A DNA stretch of 64,000 bases from Oceanobacillus sp. HTM 045 (GTDB lineage: Bacteria > Pseudomonadota > Alphaproteobacteria > Rhodobacterales > Rhodobacteraceae), in assembly GCA_009733745.1 (NCBI GenBank), contig WNWL01000005.1:186001-250000 (forward strand), in the 5' to 3' direction. The notes beneath the pieces were generated by a model. It was not told the origin of the DNA. It saw only the letters and a list, made by a program, of their open reading frames with translations, and did not search any database. Below, one piece after another: positions 49,412 through 58,305 of this stretch. A program made the translations under genes and the position numbers. Every line of letters starts with the position of its first letter. Within the stretch, counting starts at the first letter, position 1.

Positions 49412-49583
49412 GGCCGGTCTCCTTCAGGGATTTCTTGCTGTTTCCGTGAACCTTGGTTGCTGGGCCTTGGCTCTTGAGCCTTGGCTCCGTTCTGCTGAGA
49501 GGGAATTTAGGGAAAGCATTGATCGCTCACAAACGAGTTAATCTGGCCTATAGGATAAGTGCGTCTTAGTCATGGAGGCCCCG

Positions 49584-50492
49584 ATGCGCCTGCCCCCGCT
49601 GAATGCGTTCCGCACGTTCGAGGCCGCCGCGCGGCTGGGCGGGTTCGCCGCCGCGGCGGAGGAACTGCTGGTCACGCCCGCCGCCGTCAGCCAGCAGATC
49701 AAGACGCTTGAGGGCCAGCTCGGCGTGGCGCTGTTCCGCCGCCTGCCGCGGGGGCTGGAGCTGACCGCGGCGGCGAAGGAGCTGCTGCCGCAGGTCTCGG
49801 CCGGGCTGGCGCATTTCGAGCGCGGCATCGGGCGGCTGGGCGGGGGCGAGCTGGCCGGGCCGCTGGTGGTGACGGCGCCGCCCTCGCTGGCCTCGCTCTG
49901 GCTGGTGCCGCGGCTCGGCAGCTTCGCGGACCAGTACCCCGACATCCAGCTGCAGGTCGGCTCGCGCGAGGTGCCGCCGGACCTGAACGCGGGCGAGGCC
50001 GACATCCGCATCACCTACGGGATGGGCAACTACCCCGGCCTGAAGGTGCAGCAGATCATGCCGGACATGATCTTCCCGGTCTGCGCGCCGTCGCTCCTGA
50101 ACCGCCAGCCGCTGCGCCGCTTCGCCGATCTGCGCAACTTCCGCCTGCTGGAGGACGTGCGGATCGACGCGGCGGAGCCGGGCATGACCTGGGCGCGCTG
50201 GCTGCGCGACGAGGGGGTGGAGCCGCCGCCGCGGACCGGGTTCCTGGAGTTCACCAACTCGATCCTGCTGATCCAGGCGGCGGTGGCCGGGCTGGGGGTC
50301 GGGCTGGGGCGGATGTCGCTCGCATGGGAGCATCTCGACCGCGGCACGCTGGTGCGCCCCTTCGCGGCGGAGCGGGTGGCGGACTACGCCTACTACGCCG
50401 TCACCACCGAGGCGGGCGCGGAGCGGCGCCGGGTGCGGGTGTTCCTCGAATGGCTGTTCGCCGAGGCGGGGAAGGAGCCGCGGCGGGGGTGA
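49584..50492 (+). CDS. LysR-family (GcvA-like) transcriptional regulator
   Basis: A 302-residue regulator. The N-terminal winged helix MRLPPLNAFRTFEAAARLGGFAAAAEELLVTPAAVSQQIKTLEGQLGVALFRRLPRGLELT is typical of the GcvA branch, and a type 2 periplasmic-binding fold follows (PLVVTAPPSLASLWLVPRLGSFADQYPDIQLQV). The ATG at 49584 was chosen over 49572 because GGAGG stands 6-7 bases before it. It is divergent from the DUF1127 gene across about 170 bases that hold no other clear element, suggesting it regulates that gene. Confidence 0.92.
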   Translation: MRLPPLNAFRTFEAAARLGGFAAAAEELLVTPAAVSQQIKTLEGQLGVALFRRLPRGLELTAAAKELLPQVSAGLAHFERGIGRLGGGELAGPLVVTAPPSLASLWLVPRLGSFADQYPDIQLQVGSREVPPDLNAGEADIRITYGMGNYPGLKVQQIMPDMIFPVCAPSLLNRQPLRRFADLRNFRLLEDVRIDAAEPGMTWARWLRDEGVEPPPRTGFLEFTNSILLIQAAVAGLGVGLGRMSLAWEHLDRGTLVRPFAAERVADYAYYAVTTEAGAERRRVRVFLEWLFAEAGKEPRRG

Positions 50493-50527
50493 GGCTCAGG
50501 CTTCGTCTGATTCAGGCCGGGCCGGGA

Positions 50528-50827
50528 TCAGGCCCGTTCTGGATCAGGCTCGTCGAGATGGGGCGCGACCAGCGCCGCGGTCTCGGCGCCGCGCACCACC
50601 GGCACCACCTCCAGCGAGACGCCGAGGCCGCGCCAGTGCAGCGCCCATTGCTGGATCAGGGCGGCGTCGTCGCAGCGCATGAGCTGGAAGCAGCGGGCGA
50701 AGCCGGCCTCGACCCAGCTGTCGATGTAGTCGAGCCCCTCGGGCAGGCCGCGCCCGGCGTCGCGGAGGCGGCGGTAGACCGGCACCATGTCGCCGTCGCG
50801 GAAGCGTTCGATCACCATGAAGAGCAT
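50528..50827 (-). CDS. DUF3303-like small protein
   Basis: A 99-residue protein beginning MLFMVIERFRDGDMVPVYRRLRDAGRGLPEGLDYIDSWVEAGFARCFQLMRCDD, the arrangement of DUF3303 proteins, a ferredoxin-like alpha/beta fold of unknown function found in many proteobacteria. GGAGGGA before the ATG at 50827 supports this start over upstream ones. It converges with the LysR gene and is divergent from the His-rich lipoprotein genes. Confidence 0.8.
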   Translation of the reverse strand: MLFMVIERFRDGDMVPVYRRLRDAGRGLPEGLDYIDSWVEAGFARCFQLMRCDDAALIQQWALHWRGLGVSLEVVPVVRGAETAALVAPHLDEPDPERA

Positions 50828-50960
50828 CTGCGGTCCCTCCCCCGGCGGGGAGGATCGCCGATCGGGGCCGGTACGCCAAGACTGCGCCGAGACCGGGCGT
50901 GACGGAACCGCACGGGGGGCGCGTTCAAGGGTCATTGGAGTGAGGTAGGAGTACTTTCCG

Positions 50961-51209
50961 ATGACCAGAAAGAGATTTGCCACGCTGGGCGTGATGCTTG
51001 CCGCGATGGCGCTGACCTCGGCCTGTCACCACTGGGGCTATCACCACCGGCATCACAGGCCGCACCATCCGGGCCATCACGGGCCGAAGCACCCGGGCAC
51101 GCACGGGCCGCATCATCCGGGGCCGCATCACCGCGGGCCGGGACGGCGCGGGCATCACCGGACCGAGGCGCCGGCGATCTACACGGTGGACGGCACGCTG
51201 CCGGCGTGA
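50961..51209 (+). CDS. Histidine-rich small lipoprotein
   Basis: An 82-residue protein with a lipobox (ALTSAC, Cys22) and a mature part in which nearly every second or third residue is His, Gly, Pro or Arg (HHWGYHHRHHRPHHPGHH and so on). Such proteins typically bind Zn, Ni or Cu loosely in the envelope. It is followed by a second, shorter protein of the same design and by msrA. The homopolymer-like repeats make precise homology search unreliable. Confidence 0.65.
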   Translation: MTRKRFATLGVMLAAMALTSACHHWGYHHRHHRPHHPGHHGPKHPGTHGPHHPGPHHRGPGRRGHHRTEAPAIYTVDGTLPA

Positions 51210-51335
51210 TTGGCGGGATTGATTGGCCCGCCTGACCTTCGTGCAGGCAATCTTCCGGAAAATCGTCCGCGCGCGGGGATGAAATGGCGCTCCGCTCCGT
51301 ATGTCCGGTCAGGATTTACGGAGAGGAGATTCCAG

Positions 51336-51545
51336 ATGACCCCGCGGAGGATCGTGACACTGGGGCTCGTGGCCGCCACGCTGCTGGCGACCACGGCCTG
51401 CCACCGGGCGTGGCACCGCCACCATCATCATCACCACATCCGCCACCACCGGGTCGAGGCGCCCGCGCCCGTGCCGGTTACCACGGCACCGGCGGAGGCT
51501 GCCGTGCCGGGGACCATTACCACCGGGGCCATCACCACCGGGTGA
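51336..51545 (+). CDS. Histidine-rich small lipoprotein, second copy
   Basis: A 69-residue protein with a lipobox (LLATTAC, Cys22) and a short [17 protein letters not shown] cluster, then a Pro/Val/Ala-rich tail. Its N-terminus [22 protein letters not shown] resembles MTRKRFATLGVMLAAMALTSAC of the preceding gene, so the two are probably tandem paralogues. GGAGAGGAG lies before the start. msrA starts 74 bases after it. Confidence 0.65.
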   Translation: MTPRRIVTLGLVAATLLATTACHRAWHRHHHHHHIRHHRVEAPAPVPVTTAPAEAAVPGTITTGAITTG

Positions 51546-51619
51546 GGCGGCGGCGCGGCCCCTTGCATCGGGGGCGGAACGGCCCATTCTCTCCCGGGCA
51601 GAAACTTGGGAGGACCGAG

Positions 51620-52273
51620 ATGTTTTTCCGCCGTCCGAAGACCGAGATGCCGAAGCGCGAGGATGCGCTGCCGGGTCGCGACACGCCGATCCCGACCGCC
51701 GCCGAGCACTTCATCAGCCAGCGCCCGATCACGGGAGAGGTTCCCGAGGGCATGGCCGTGGCGATGTTCGGCATGGGCTGCTTCTGGGGCGTCGAGCGGA
51801 TGTTCTGGACCCGCCCCGGCGTCTGGCTGACGGCGGTGGGCTATGCCGGCGGGTTCACGCCGAACCCGACCTACCAGGAGGTGTGCTCCGGCCAGACCGG
51901 GCACAACGAGGTGGTGCGGGTGGTCTACGACCCGGCCAAGACCAGCTACGAGGCGCTGCTGAAGGTGTTCTGGGAGGGCCACGACCCGACCCAGGGGATG
52001 CGGCAGGGCAACGACATGGGCACGCAGTACCGCTCGGGCATCTATGTCTACACGCCCGAGCAGGAGGCGGCGGCGCGGGCCTCGAAGGAGGTCTACCAGG
52101 AGCGGCTGGCCGCCTCGGGCTTCGGGCCGATCACCACCGAGATCCTGCCCGCGCCGGAATTCTACTTCGCCGAGGACTACCACCAGCAGTATCTCGCCAA
52201 GAACCCCGGCGGCTATTGCGGCGTCGGCGGCACCGGCGTCGGCTGCCCGATCGGTGTGGGCGTGCAGGCCTGA
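51620..52273 (+). CDS. msrA: Peptide methionine-S-sulfoxide reductase A
   Basis: A 217-residue enzyme reducing methionine-(S)-sulfoxide in proteins. The catalytic Cys54 is in [71 protein letters not shown] and the C-terminal recycling cysteines in [16 protein letters not shown] are all present. About 30 residues of N-terminal extension precede the usual start, without a signal peptide. It is the last gene before a strong convergent terminator, downstream of two His-rich lipoproteins, which may be cotranscribed. Confidence 0.96.
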   Translation: MFFRRPKTEMPKREDALPGRDTPIPTAAEHFISQRPITGEVPEGMAVAMFGMGCFWGVERMFWTRPGVWLTAVGYAGGFTPNPTYQEVCSGQTGHNEVVRVVYDPAKTSYEALLKVFWEGHDPTQGMRQGNDMGTQYRSGIYVYTPEQEAAARASKEVYQERLAASGFGPITTEILPAPEFYFAEDYHQQYLAKNPGGYCGVGGTGVGCPIGVGVQA

Positions 52274-52319
52274 CGGGGCAGGCGGCCGCGGGCTGCGCGG
52301 GCCGCCGTGTGAAAAGCAA

Positions 52320-52350
52320 AAGGCCCGGCGCGGGGTGCGCGCCGGGCCTT
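52320..52350. terminator. Strong bidirectional terminator
   Basis: A perfect 13-bp stem (52320-52332 with 52338-52350) with a 5-base loop; A residues precede it on one side and CTT follows on the other. It stands between the convergent msrA and TadG-like genes and probably stops both. Confidence 0.75.
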
Positions 52351-52372
52351 CGCATTGCTCATTGCGCCGGTG

Positions 52373-54343
52373 TCAGCGGATCAGCATGGCGATGGACCGC
52401 TGCATGAAGGCCTCGTCGGTGACGTCCTCCACGTACTCGATCATCATCATGGTCTCCAGCGACTGGTCGACGGTGCAGTCGAGCACGCCGCTGCCGCAGT
52501 ACATCGTCGCGGGCTCCGGCAGGTGGATGTCGAGGACCGCCATGATCTCGGTCCGCCAGAACTCCAGCCCGTCGCCGAGCTCGCTCCGGTCGTCGAGCGC
52601 GTACATCTCGCCGCAGTTCACCATCGCCGAGCGGATCTTGCGCCGCTCGTAGCCGGGCGCGAGCGGGGTCGCGACAACGGCGAGATAGTTGTCGGGGTTG
52701 CCCGCCTCGTAGCCCGCGTTCGCGGTCGAGCCCTTGTAGGGCGTCACCTGCGAGGTGGTGGCGTTGGGGTCGACCAGCGGCGCGTCGCGTTCGTGCTGGT
52801 AGAACTCGTACCAGGTGTCGACATCGGCCGGCACCGACGGGATCGGATCGTAGGGGTGATCGCGATACATCGCCTGCAGGTACTGGTTCCGCTCCAGCGT
52901 CGTCATGCTGGCCGCGTCGCTGACCAGCGGCAGCGAGCAGGCCGGGTTGGAGGCCGGCGCGGTGCCGCCCGCCGCGACCTCGTAGCTGGAGAGATGGCAG
53001 CTTGCGTAGCGCTGGCGCGAGGCGATGTCGGTCCGCAGCGTGTAGCCCGGGCCGGGGATCGTGTCGTACTCGACCTGCCACTGGCGGTAGGCGCCGCCGG
53101 AATCGGTCACCGTCATCCACCGGGTATAGACGTTCTGGTCGGGCTCGAAGAACCAGGCCAGTTCGAGGCCGCCGGTATTCGGCACGGTCTGGTCGCCGAT
53201 GCCGACATTGAGCATCTCGTCCATCGGCGGGAGCCAGATGTCGAAGGCGACGTTGACCCCCTCCAGCAGCAGCGGGCCCGGGGCCGGGCGCACGCCGATG
53301 GTGTTCTCGAAGCAGAGCGTCTCGGACCGGGCGCGGGCCAGCAGGCAGCGGTCGCGCGCCTCGAGGTACTCGAGCGTGTCGAGATCGGTCTCGTCGTCGC
53401 CCGAGCGGGTGAAGCCGAGCACGAAGTCGAGGCCGCAGATACCCGCCGGGTCGGCGATCGGGTCGGAGAGCAGGTGGATCTGGTTGCGCTCGTCGTAATC
53501 CCAGAGCGAGCCGATCACGCCCTGCGAGAAGCTGCCGCCGGTGACTTGCTGCGCATCGACCAGCGCGCGCTCGAAGTTCGGCGCGAAGTAGCGGACGGTG
53601 CGGCCCGGGACGGTCTGCGTGTCGTAGGAATCGACGACCTCGTCCTCCCACGGGTTGCAGAGCACCAGGTTGGAGATGTCGGCGCAGGTGATCTGCTGCA
53701 GCGTCGCGACGGCCACCGTCTTGACGTCGGTCTCGAGCGGGATCTCGGACTCGGGGCAGTCGCCGCCGTTGCAGGTGTTGCCGACATTGCCCGTGGGCGT
53801 GATCAGCCGCGAGAGCGGGCCGACGAGGTTGCCGACCTTCCACTGCTGCGCCACCACGGCGACGAACTGCGCGGCGCGCGCGTTGTCGGGATCGGACTCG
53901 TCGATGATCATGAAGTCCGCGGCGTTGCCGAGCGCGTGGTAGGGCGTCGTCAGGTTGCCGGGCCCGGTGGTGGTCCGGTCCGCGGGCGGGAAGTCGGTGT
54001 AGAAGGCGATCTGGTCGACCGTGAACTCGTTGCCGGAGCTGTCGAACTTCGACAGGTAGGTCGAGCCGGACAGACCCTCGACCGCGGCGCGGGCGCGGGA
54101 GATCGAGTCGGTCTTGCCGTCGAGCTCGTTCGCGGCCGCGAGCGCCATCTGGTCGGTGAACGCCTGCATCTGCGTGTGCTTGGAGTAGAGCCGGCCGCTG
54201 TCGAGCACCAGGCCGGTTGAACCGAACAGCGCGATCGACATGAACAGGACCTGGAGCGTGACGGAGCCCCCCTCGGCCTTGCGGTAATCACGCAATCTCG
54301 ACATGAGCCCGCGCCGGGAGCGGGCGGTATCGATCATCGTCAT
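52373..54343 (-). CDS. TadG-like pilus assembly protein (TadE/G family)
   Basis: A 656-residue protein. After a short cytoplasmic start, EGGSVTLQVLFMSIALFGSTGLVLDSGRLYSKHTQMQAFTDQMALAAANEL is the typical TadE/TadG transmembrane helix with the conserved glutamate/glycine and the following helix. The rest is a large cysteine-containing extracytoplasmic domain with many predicted beta segments. TadG-type pseudopilins act with Flp/Tad pilus machinery. No other tad genes lie in the window, so this is isolated. The start at 54343 has GAGGG before it. Confidence 0.75.
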   Translation of the reverse strand: MTMIDTARSRRGLMSRLRDYRKAEGGSVTLQVLFMSIALFGSTGLVLDSGRLYSKHTQMQAFTDQMALAAANELDGKTDSISRARAAVEGLSGSTYLSKFDSSGNEFTVDQIAFYTDFPPADRTTTGPGNLTTPYHALGNAADFMIIDESDPDNARAAQFVAVVAQQWKVGNLVGPLSRLITPTGNVGNTCNGGDCPESEIPLETDVKTVAVATLQQITCADISNLVLCNPWEDEVVDSYDTQTVPGRTVRYFAPNFERALVDAQQVTGGSFSQGVIGSLWDYDERNQIHLLSDPIADPAGICGLDFVLGFTRSGDDETDLDTLEYLEARDRCLLARARSETLCFENTIGVRPAPGPLLLEGVNVAFDIWLPPMDEMLNVGIGDQTVPNTGGLELAWFFEPDQNVYTRWMTVTDSGGAYRQWQVEYDTIPGPGYTLRTDIASRQRYASCHLSSYEVAAGGTAPASNPACSLPLVSDAASMTTLERNQYLQAMYRDHPYDPIPSVPADVDTWYEFYQHERDAPLVDPNATTSQVTPYKGSTANAGYEAGNPDNYLAVVATPLAPGYERRKIRSAMVNCGEMYALDDRSELGDGLEFWRTEIMAVLDIHLPEPATMYCGSGVLDCTVDQSLETMMMIEYVEDVTDEAFMQRSIAMLIR

Positions 54344-54550
54344 CGTGAACCCTCACATCAGAGCTCAGAAGAGCACACGAAAAACCCGTGCGCTGACCTT
54401 GCCACCACCCCGCACGGAGATTAACAGAGTTTTCCGAAAGGCGCATCATTGAATTTGCTGGCATTTTCGTGATTCCGCCGCAGGTTGAGGCCATCCCTGC
54501 GCGCCTTCGCCGCGTTCGGGGCGGGGCGCAGCACTCTGTCGGGAGAACAC

Positions 54551-55438
54551 ATGACATCCTGGTCCGCGTTTTCGGTGGCGCCCGGCGAGGCGCAGGCGAC
54601 GGCTCTCGGCGAGGCGCTGGAGGCGCTCGACCCGGCGCCGACGGGCGTCGGCGTCTTCGAGATCGAGGACGGGAGCGGCCTGTGGGAGATCGCCGGCTGG
54701 TTCATGGAGAAGCCCGACGAGGCGGGGCTCGCGATCCTCGCCGCGGTGCATGGCTCGGGCGATTTCGTAGTCAGCAGGGTGGAGGACCGCGACTGGGTCG
54801 CGCAGGTGCGCCGCGAGCTGCACCCGGTGGACGCGGGGCGCTTCACCATCCACGGCGCGCATGACAGCCACCGGGTCGGGATCGAGCGCAAGGCGCTGGT
54901 GATCGAGGCGGCGATGGCCTTCGGCACCGGCCACCACGGCACCACGCGGGGCTGCCTGGTGCTGCTGGACCGGATGCTCAAGCGGGGCCTCGTGCCGCGC
55001 AACGTGGCCGATATCGGCTGCGGCACCGGGGTGCTGGCGATGGCCGCCGCGCTGTCGGCGCGGTCGCGCTGCGTCGCCTCGGACATCGACGAGGTGGCGG
55101 CGGAGACGGCGCGGGAGAACGCCCGCGCCAACCGGCTGTCGCCATGGATCAGGTGCCTGCGCACGCCGGGCTTCCGCAATCCGCTGCTGCGCGGGCGTGC
55201 GCCTTACGACCTTGTATTCGCGAACATTCTCGCCTCGCCGCTGAAGCGGCTGGCGCCGGACATCGCGGCCCATCTCGGCCCTGGCGGGGTCGCGGTCCTG
55301 TCCGGCCTGCTGGTGCCGCAGGTCGCCGGCGTGCGCGCGGTGTTCGCGGGGCACGGGCTGGTCTGCCGCGACCAGGTCAGGCTGGGCGAGTGGGCCTCGC
55401 TGGAGATGGTGCGCACGGGCACGCGCCGGGCCAACTGA
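54551..55438 (+). CDS. prmA: Ribosomal protein L11 methyltransferase
   Basis: A 295-residue SAM-dependent methyltransferase modifying L11. The N-terminal recognition domain (WEIAGWFMEKPDEAGL; VEDRDWVAQVRRELHPVDAGRFTIHG) is followed by the catalytic domain with GIERKALVIEAAMAFGTGHHGTTRGCL, the motif I NVADIGCGTGVLAMAAAL, and YDLVFANILASPLKRLAPDIAAHL. All fit PrmA. The ATG at 54551 has GGGAGAACAC before it. It is divergent from the TadG-like gene. Confidence 0.95.
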   Translation: MTSWSAFSVAPGEAQATALGEALEALDPAPTGVGVFEIEDGSGLWEIAGWFMEKPDEAGLAILAAVHGSGDFVVSRVEDRDWVAQVRRELHPVDAGRFTIHGAHDSHRVGIERKALVIEAAMAFGTGHHGTTRGCLVLLDRMLKRGLVPRNVADIGCGTGVLAMAAALSARSRCVASDIDEVAAETARENARANRLSPWIRCLRTPGFRNPLLRGRAPYDLVFANILASPLKRLAPDIAAHLGPGGVAVLSGLLVPQVAGVRAVFAGHGLVCRDQVRLGEWASLEMVRTGTRRAN

Positions 55439-55493
55439 GCCCGGCGCGGCTTCCGCGGGGTGTTTGCGGGGAACTTCCGGTGAGCTTCGGCGC

Positions 55494-55709
55494 TCAGAAG
55501 TACCGGCCGGCCGCGATCGTCTCGACGTCGCCGCGGCTCAGGCCGATGTCGTCGAGCTGACGGTCCGAGAGCCGCGCAAGCTGCGTGGCGGTGCGGTTGC
55601 GCGAGCGCCAGTGCCCGATGCCCGACGCGAGGTCGGAGATCGCACTAACGGCGCGGTACACGGAGATGGCACCGAAGGGAGCAGGCTTGGTCAGAACGCG
55701 CTGGGGCAT
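55494..55709 (-). CDS. DUF1127 protein
   Basis: A 71-residue protein ending HWRSRNRTATQLARLSDRQLDDIGLSRGDVETIA, the DUF1127 signature. It is the second DUF1127 gene in the window and slightly longer than that at 49223. The ATG at 55709 was chosen; a 15-base unit (ATGGCGGTCACTCGG type) is tandemly duplicated just upstream, at 55708 and 55723, so the true start might be further upstream at GTG. Divergent from ruvC. Confidence 0.83.
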   Translation of the reverse strand: MPQRVLTKPAPFGAISVYRAVSAISDLASGIGHWRSRNRTATQLARLSDRQLDDIGLSRGDVETIAAGRYF

Positions 55710-55775
55710 GGCGGTCACTCGGATGGCGGTCACTCTGGACGCGGGGTTGAAAGATCCCTCTCAAGGGGTTGATGC

Positions 55776-55855
55776 GCCGGAACTTCCGGCCCGGCGCGGA
55801 TATGCTGCGGCGCAACGGGTTCCGCAATTGCCGGATTTGCATTGCACTGATGCAA
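55776..55855. promoter_or_regulatory. Palindromes between DUF1127 and ruvC
   Basis: Two symmetric sequences occupy the DUF1127 promoter side of the 300-base divergent gap: GCCGGAACTTCCGGC (55776-55790) and TTGCAT-N7-ATGCAA (55837-55855). Either may be an operator for the DUF1127 gene or ruvC. The remaining gap before the ruvC start at 56013 holds no gene. Confidence 0.35.
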
Positions 55856-56012
55856 TTCCCGCATGACTCCGCGTGGCGATTCGCACAGACGCCGGGCGCC
55901 GCCGCCGGGCCGAAAACGCTGGTGGGCGTTCCCGTTTCGTGCTAGTCGTGAAAAAAATGCGAACAACAGGCGCGAGCAATGCGCGGGGCGTGTGCGGCAT
56001 GAGGTGGCAGGC

Positions 56013-56537
56013 GTGCGGGTGATCGGCTTCGACCCCGGGTTGAGGCGTACCGGGTGGGGCGTGATCGACGCCGATTCGGGGCGGCTCCGCCATGTGGCCA
56101 ACGGCGTCTGCACCTCCGAGGGCACGGACCTCTCGCGGCGGCTGGCCGCGCTCCATTCCCAGATCGAGGCGGTGATCGCGGAGTTCGCGCCGCATGTCGC
56201 CGCGGTCGAGCACACCTTCGTCAACAAGGACGCGGCCGGGACGCTTAAGCTCGGGCAGGCCCGCGCCATCTCGCTGCTGGTCCCGGCCCAGCGCGGGCTG
56301 GACGTGGCCGAGTACGCGCCCAACGCGGTGAAGAAGGCGGTGGTCGGCGTCGGCCATGCCGACAAGGCGCAGGTGGAGCACATGGTCCGCCACCTGCTGC
56401 CGGGGGTCTCGCTAGCCGGGCCGGACGCGGCGGACGCGCTGGCGGTCGCCATCTGCCACGCCTGGCAGGGCGGCGCGGCGGCACGGCTGGCGCGCGCTGT
56501 GGCGGCGGCGGGGGCTTCGGCGGGGGGCGCGCGATGA
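56013..56537 (+). CDS. ruvC: Crossover junction endodeoxyribonuclease RuvC
   Basis: A 174-residue Holliday-junction resolvase. The active-site acids are Asp7 in [16 protein letters not shown], Glu66 in [14 protein letters not shown] and Asp138/Asp141 in [16 protein letters not shown]. The start is a GTG at 56013 with GAGG 8 bases upstream; the conserved core MRVIGFDPG begins exactly there. It overlaps ruvA by four bases, forming the ruvCAB operon. The last residues are Ala/Gly-rich. Confidence 0.96.
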   Translation: MRVIGFDPGLRRTGWGVIDADSGRLRHVANGVCTSEGTDLSRRLAALHSQIEAVIAEFAPHVAAVEHTFVNKDAAGTLKLGQARAISLLVPAQRGLDVAEYAPNAVKKAVVGVGHADKAQVEHMVRHLLPGVSLAGPDAADALAVAICHAWQGGAAARLARAVAAAGASAGGAR

Positions 56538-57190
56538 TCGGCAAGATCTCCGGCCGGGTGGATTACGTCGCCTCCGACCACGTCCTGATCGAGGCGGCGG
56601 GAGTGGGCTACGTCATCCACTGTGCGCCGCCGACCCTCGCGGCCCTGCCCGGGCCGGGCGAGCCGGCGGCGCTTTATACCGAGCTGGTGGTCCGCGAGGA
56701 CCTGATGCAGCTCTACGGTTTCCTGACCGTGGCGGAGCGGGAGTGGCACCGGCTGCTGACCTCGGTGCAGGGCGTCGGCGCGAAGGTCTCGCTCGCCATC
56801 CTCGGCACGCTGGGGCCGGACGGCGTGGGACGCGCGCTGGCACTGGGCGACGCCGGCGCGGTGAAGGCCGCGCCGGGGGTCGGGCCGAAGCTGGCGCAGA
56901 GGATCGTCAACGAGCTGAAGGACAAGGCCCCGGCGGTGATGTCGCTCGGCTCCCCCGGCGTTGCTGCCGGCCGCGCCTCGGGGGGCGTGAAGCCCCCGCT
57001 CGGCACGGCCGCGCCTGCCGGGGCAGGCGCCGCCAGCGGCGAGGTGGTCGCGGAGGCGCTGTCGGCGCTGCTGAACCTCGGCTACGAGCGCGGCGAGGCA
57101 GCGGCGGCGGTCGCCGAGGTCTCCGCCGAGGGTGAACTGGCCACGCCCGCCCTGATCAAGGCCGCGCTCAAGCGGCTGGCGCCGGCATGA
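56534..57190 (+). CDS. ruvA: Holliday junction branch migration protein RuvA
   Basis: A 218-residue protein binding four-way junctions as a tetramer and loading Ruv[30 protein letters not shown] begins the OB domain; the helix-hairpin-helix motifs [17 protein letters not shown] and [22 protein letters not shown] follow; the C-terminal RuvB-binding domain is [16 protein letters not shown]. The linker is longer and Gly/Ala-rich compared with E. coli. Overlaps ruvC upstream and ruvB downstream by four bases each. Confidence 0.96.
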   Translation: MIGKISGRVDYVASDHVLIEAAGVGYVIHCAPPTLAALPGPGEPAALYTELVVREDLMQLYGFLTVAEREWHRLLTSVQGVGAKVSLAILGTLGPDGVGRALALGDAGAVKAAPGVGPKLAQRIVNELKDKAPAVMSLGSPGVAAGRASGGVKPPLGTAAPAGAGAASGEVVAEALSALLNLGYERGEAAAAVAEVSAEGELATPALIKAALKRLAPA

Positions 57191-58224
57191 GCGAGGCGCC
57201 CGATCCCCTCGCGCGGCCGGAGGAGATGGCCGAGGACCAGGCCAACCGGGCGCTGCGGCCCGAGCGGCTGGAGGATTTCACCGGGCAGGCGGAGGCGCGG
57301 GGGAACCTCGCGGTGTTCATCGAGGCGGCGCGGCGGCGCGGCGAGGCGATGGACCACCTGCTGCTCTACGGCCCGCCCGGGCTCGGCAAGACCACGCTGG
57401 CGCAGATCGTGGCGCGCGAGCTGGGGGTGAACTTCCGCATGACCTCCGGCCCGGTGCTGGCCAAGGCTGGCGACCTCGCGGCGGTGCTGACCAACCTCGA
57501 GCCGCGCGACGTGCTGTTCATCGACGAGATTCACCGCCTGTCGCCGGTGGTCGAGGAAATCCTCTACCCGGCGATGGAGGATTTCGAGCTGGACCTCGTG
57601 ATCGGCGAGGGTCCGGCGGCGCGGACGGTGCGGATCGACCTCTCGCCCTTCACCCTGATCGGCGCGACCACGCGGCTCGGGCTGCTGACCACGCCGCTGC
57701 GCGACCGGTTCGGCATCCCGCAGCGGCTGGAATTCTACTCCCACGAGGAGCTTGGCCTGATCGTCGGCCGGGCCGCGCGGCTGATGGGGCTGGACGCGGA
57801 GCCGGACGGGGTGATGGAGATCGCCCGGCGCGCCCGCGGCACGCCCCGCATCGCCGGGCGGCTGCTGCGCCGGGTGGCGGATTTCGCCATCGTCGAGGAG
57901 GACGGGCGGATGACCCGTGCGCTGGCCGACCGGGCGCTGGCGCGGCTCGGCGTCGACGGGATCGGCCTCGACGGCGCGGACCGGCGCTATCTCACGGCCA
58001 TCGCCGAGCATTTCGGCGGCGGACCGGTGGGGGTGGAGACCATGGCTGCGGCGCTTTCCGAGGCGCGCGACGCCATCGAGGAGGTGATCGAGCCGTTCCT
58101 GATGCAGGCCGGCCTCGTCAACCGCACCCCCCGCGGCCGCCTGCTGACCCGCCGCGCGTGGCAGCATCTCGGCCTGACCCCGCCCAAGGGTGCCGGGCAG
58201 GAGGACCTTTTCGGGGAGGAGTGA
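57187..58224 (+). CDS. ruvB: Holliday junction branch migration ATPase RuvB
   Basis: A 345-residue AAA+ motor. [30 protein letters not shown] is the standard start, Walker A is [16 protein letters not shown], Walker [17 protein letters not shown], sensor 1 is in [20 protein letters not shown] (arginine finger in PLRDRFG), and the C-terminal winged helix ends [25 protein letters not shown]. Last gene of the ruvCAB operon. A small GCCCC/GGGGC hairpin follows at 58247-58260 without a T-run. Confidence 0.97.
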   Translation: MSEAPDPLARPEEMAEDQANRALRPERLEDFTGQAEARGNLAVFIEAARRRGEAMDHLLLYGPPGLGKTTLAQIVARELGVNFRMTSGPVLAKAGDLAAVLTNLEPRDVLFIDEIHRLSPVVEEILYPAMEDFELDLVIGEGPAARTVRIDLSPFTLIGATTRLGLLTTPLRDRFGIPQRLEFYSHEELGLIVGRAARLMGLDAEPDGVMEIARRARGTPRIAGRLLRRVADFAIVEEDGRMTRALADRALARLGVDGIGLDGADRRYLTAIAEHFGGGPVGVETMAAALSEARDAIEEVIEPFLMQAGLVNRTPRGRLLTRRAWQHLGLTPPKGAGQEDLFGEE

Positions 58225-58305
58225 GGGGCGCTCGCGGTTCGCTGAGGCCCCTGATGGGGCGCCGTGCATCACGCGGTGCCATTCAGCAGTGGCGATATGG
58301 CCCGC

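Noticed and set aside
55928-55942. LexA box upstream of ruvC (GTTC-N7-GTGC)
   Set aside because: One mismatch in the second half and a position 70 bases upstream make it too weak to call beside the perfect site ahead of uvrD.
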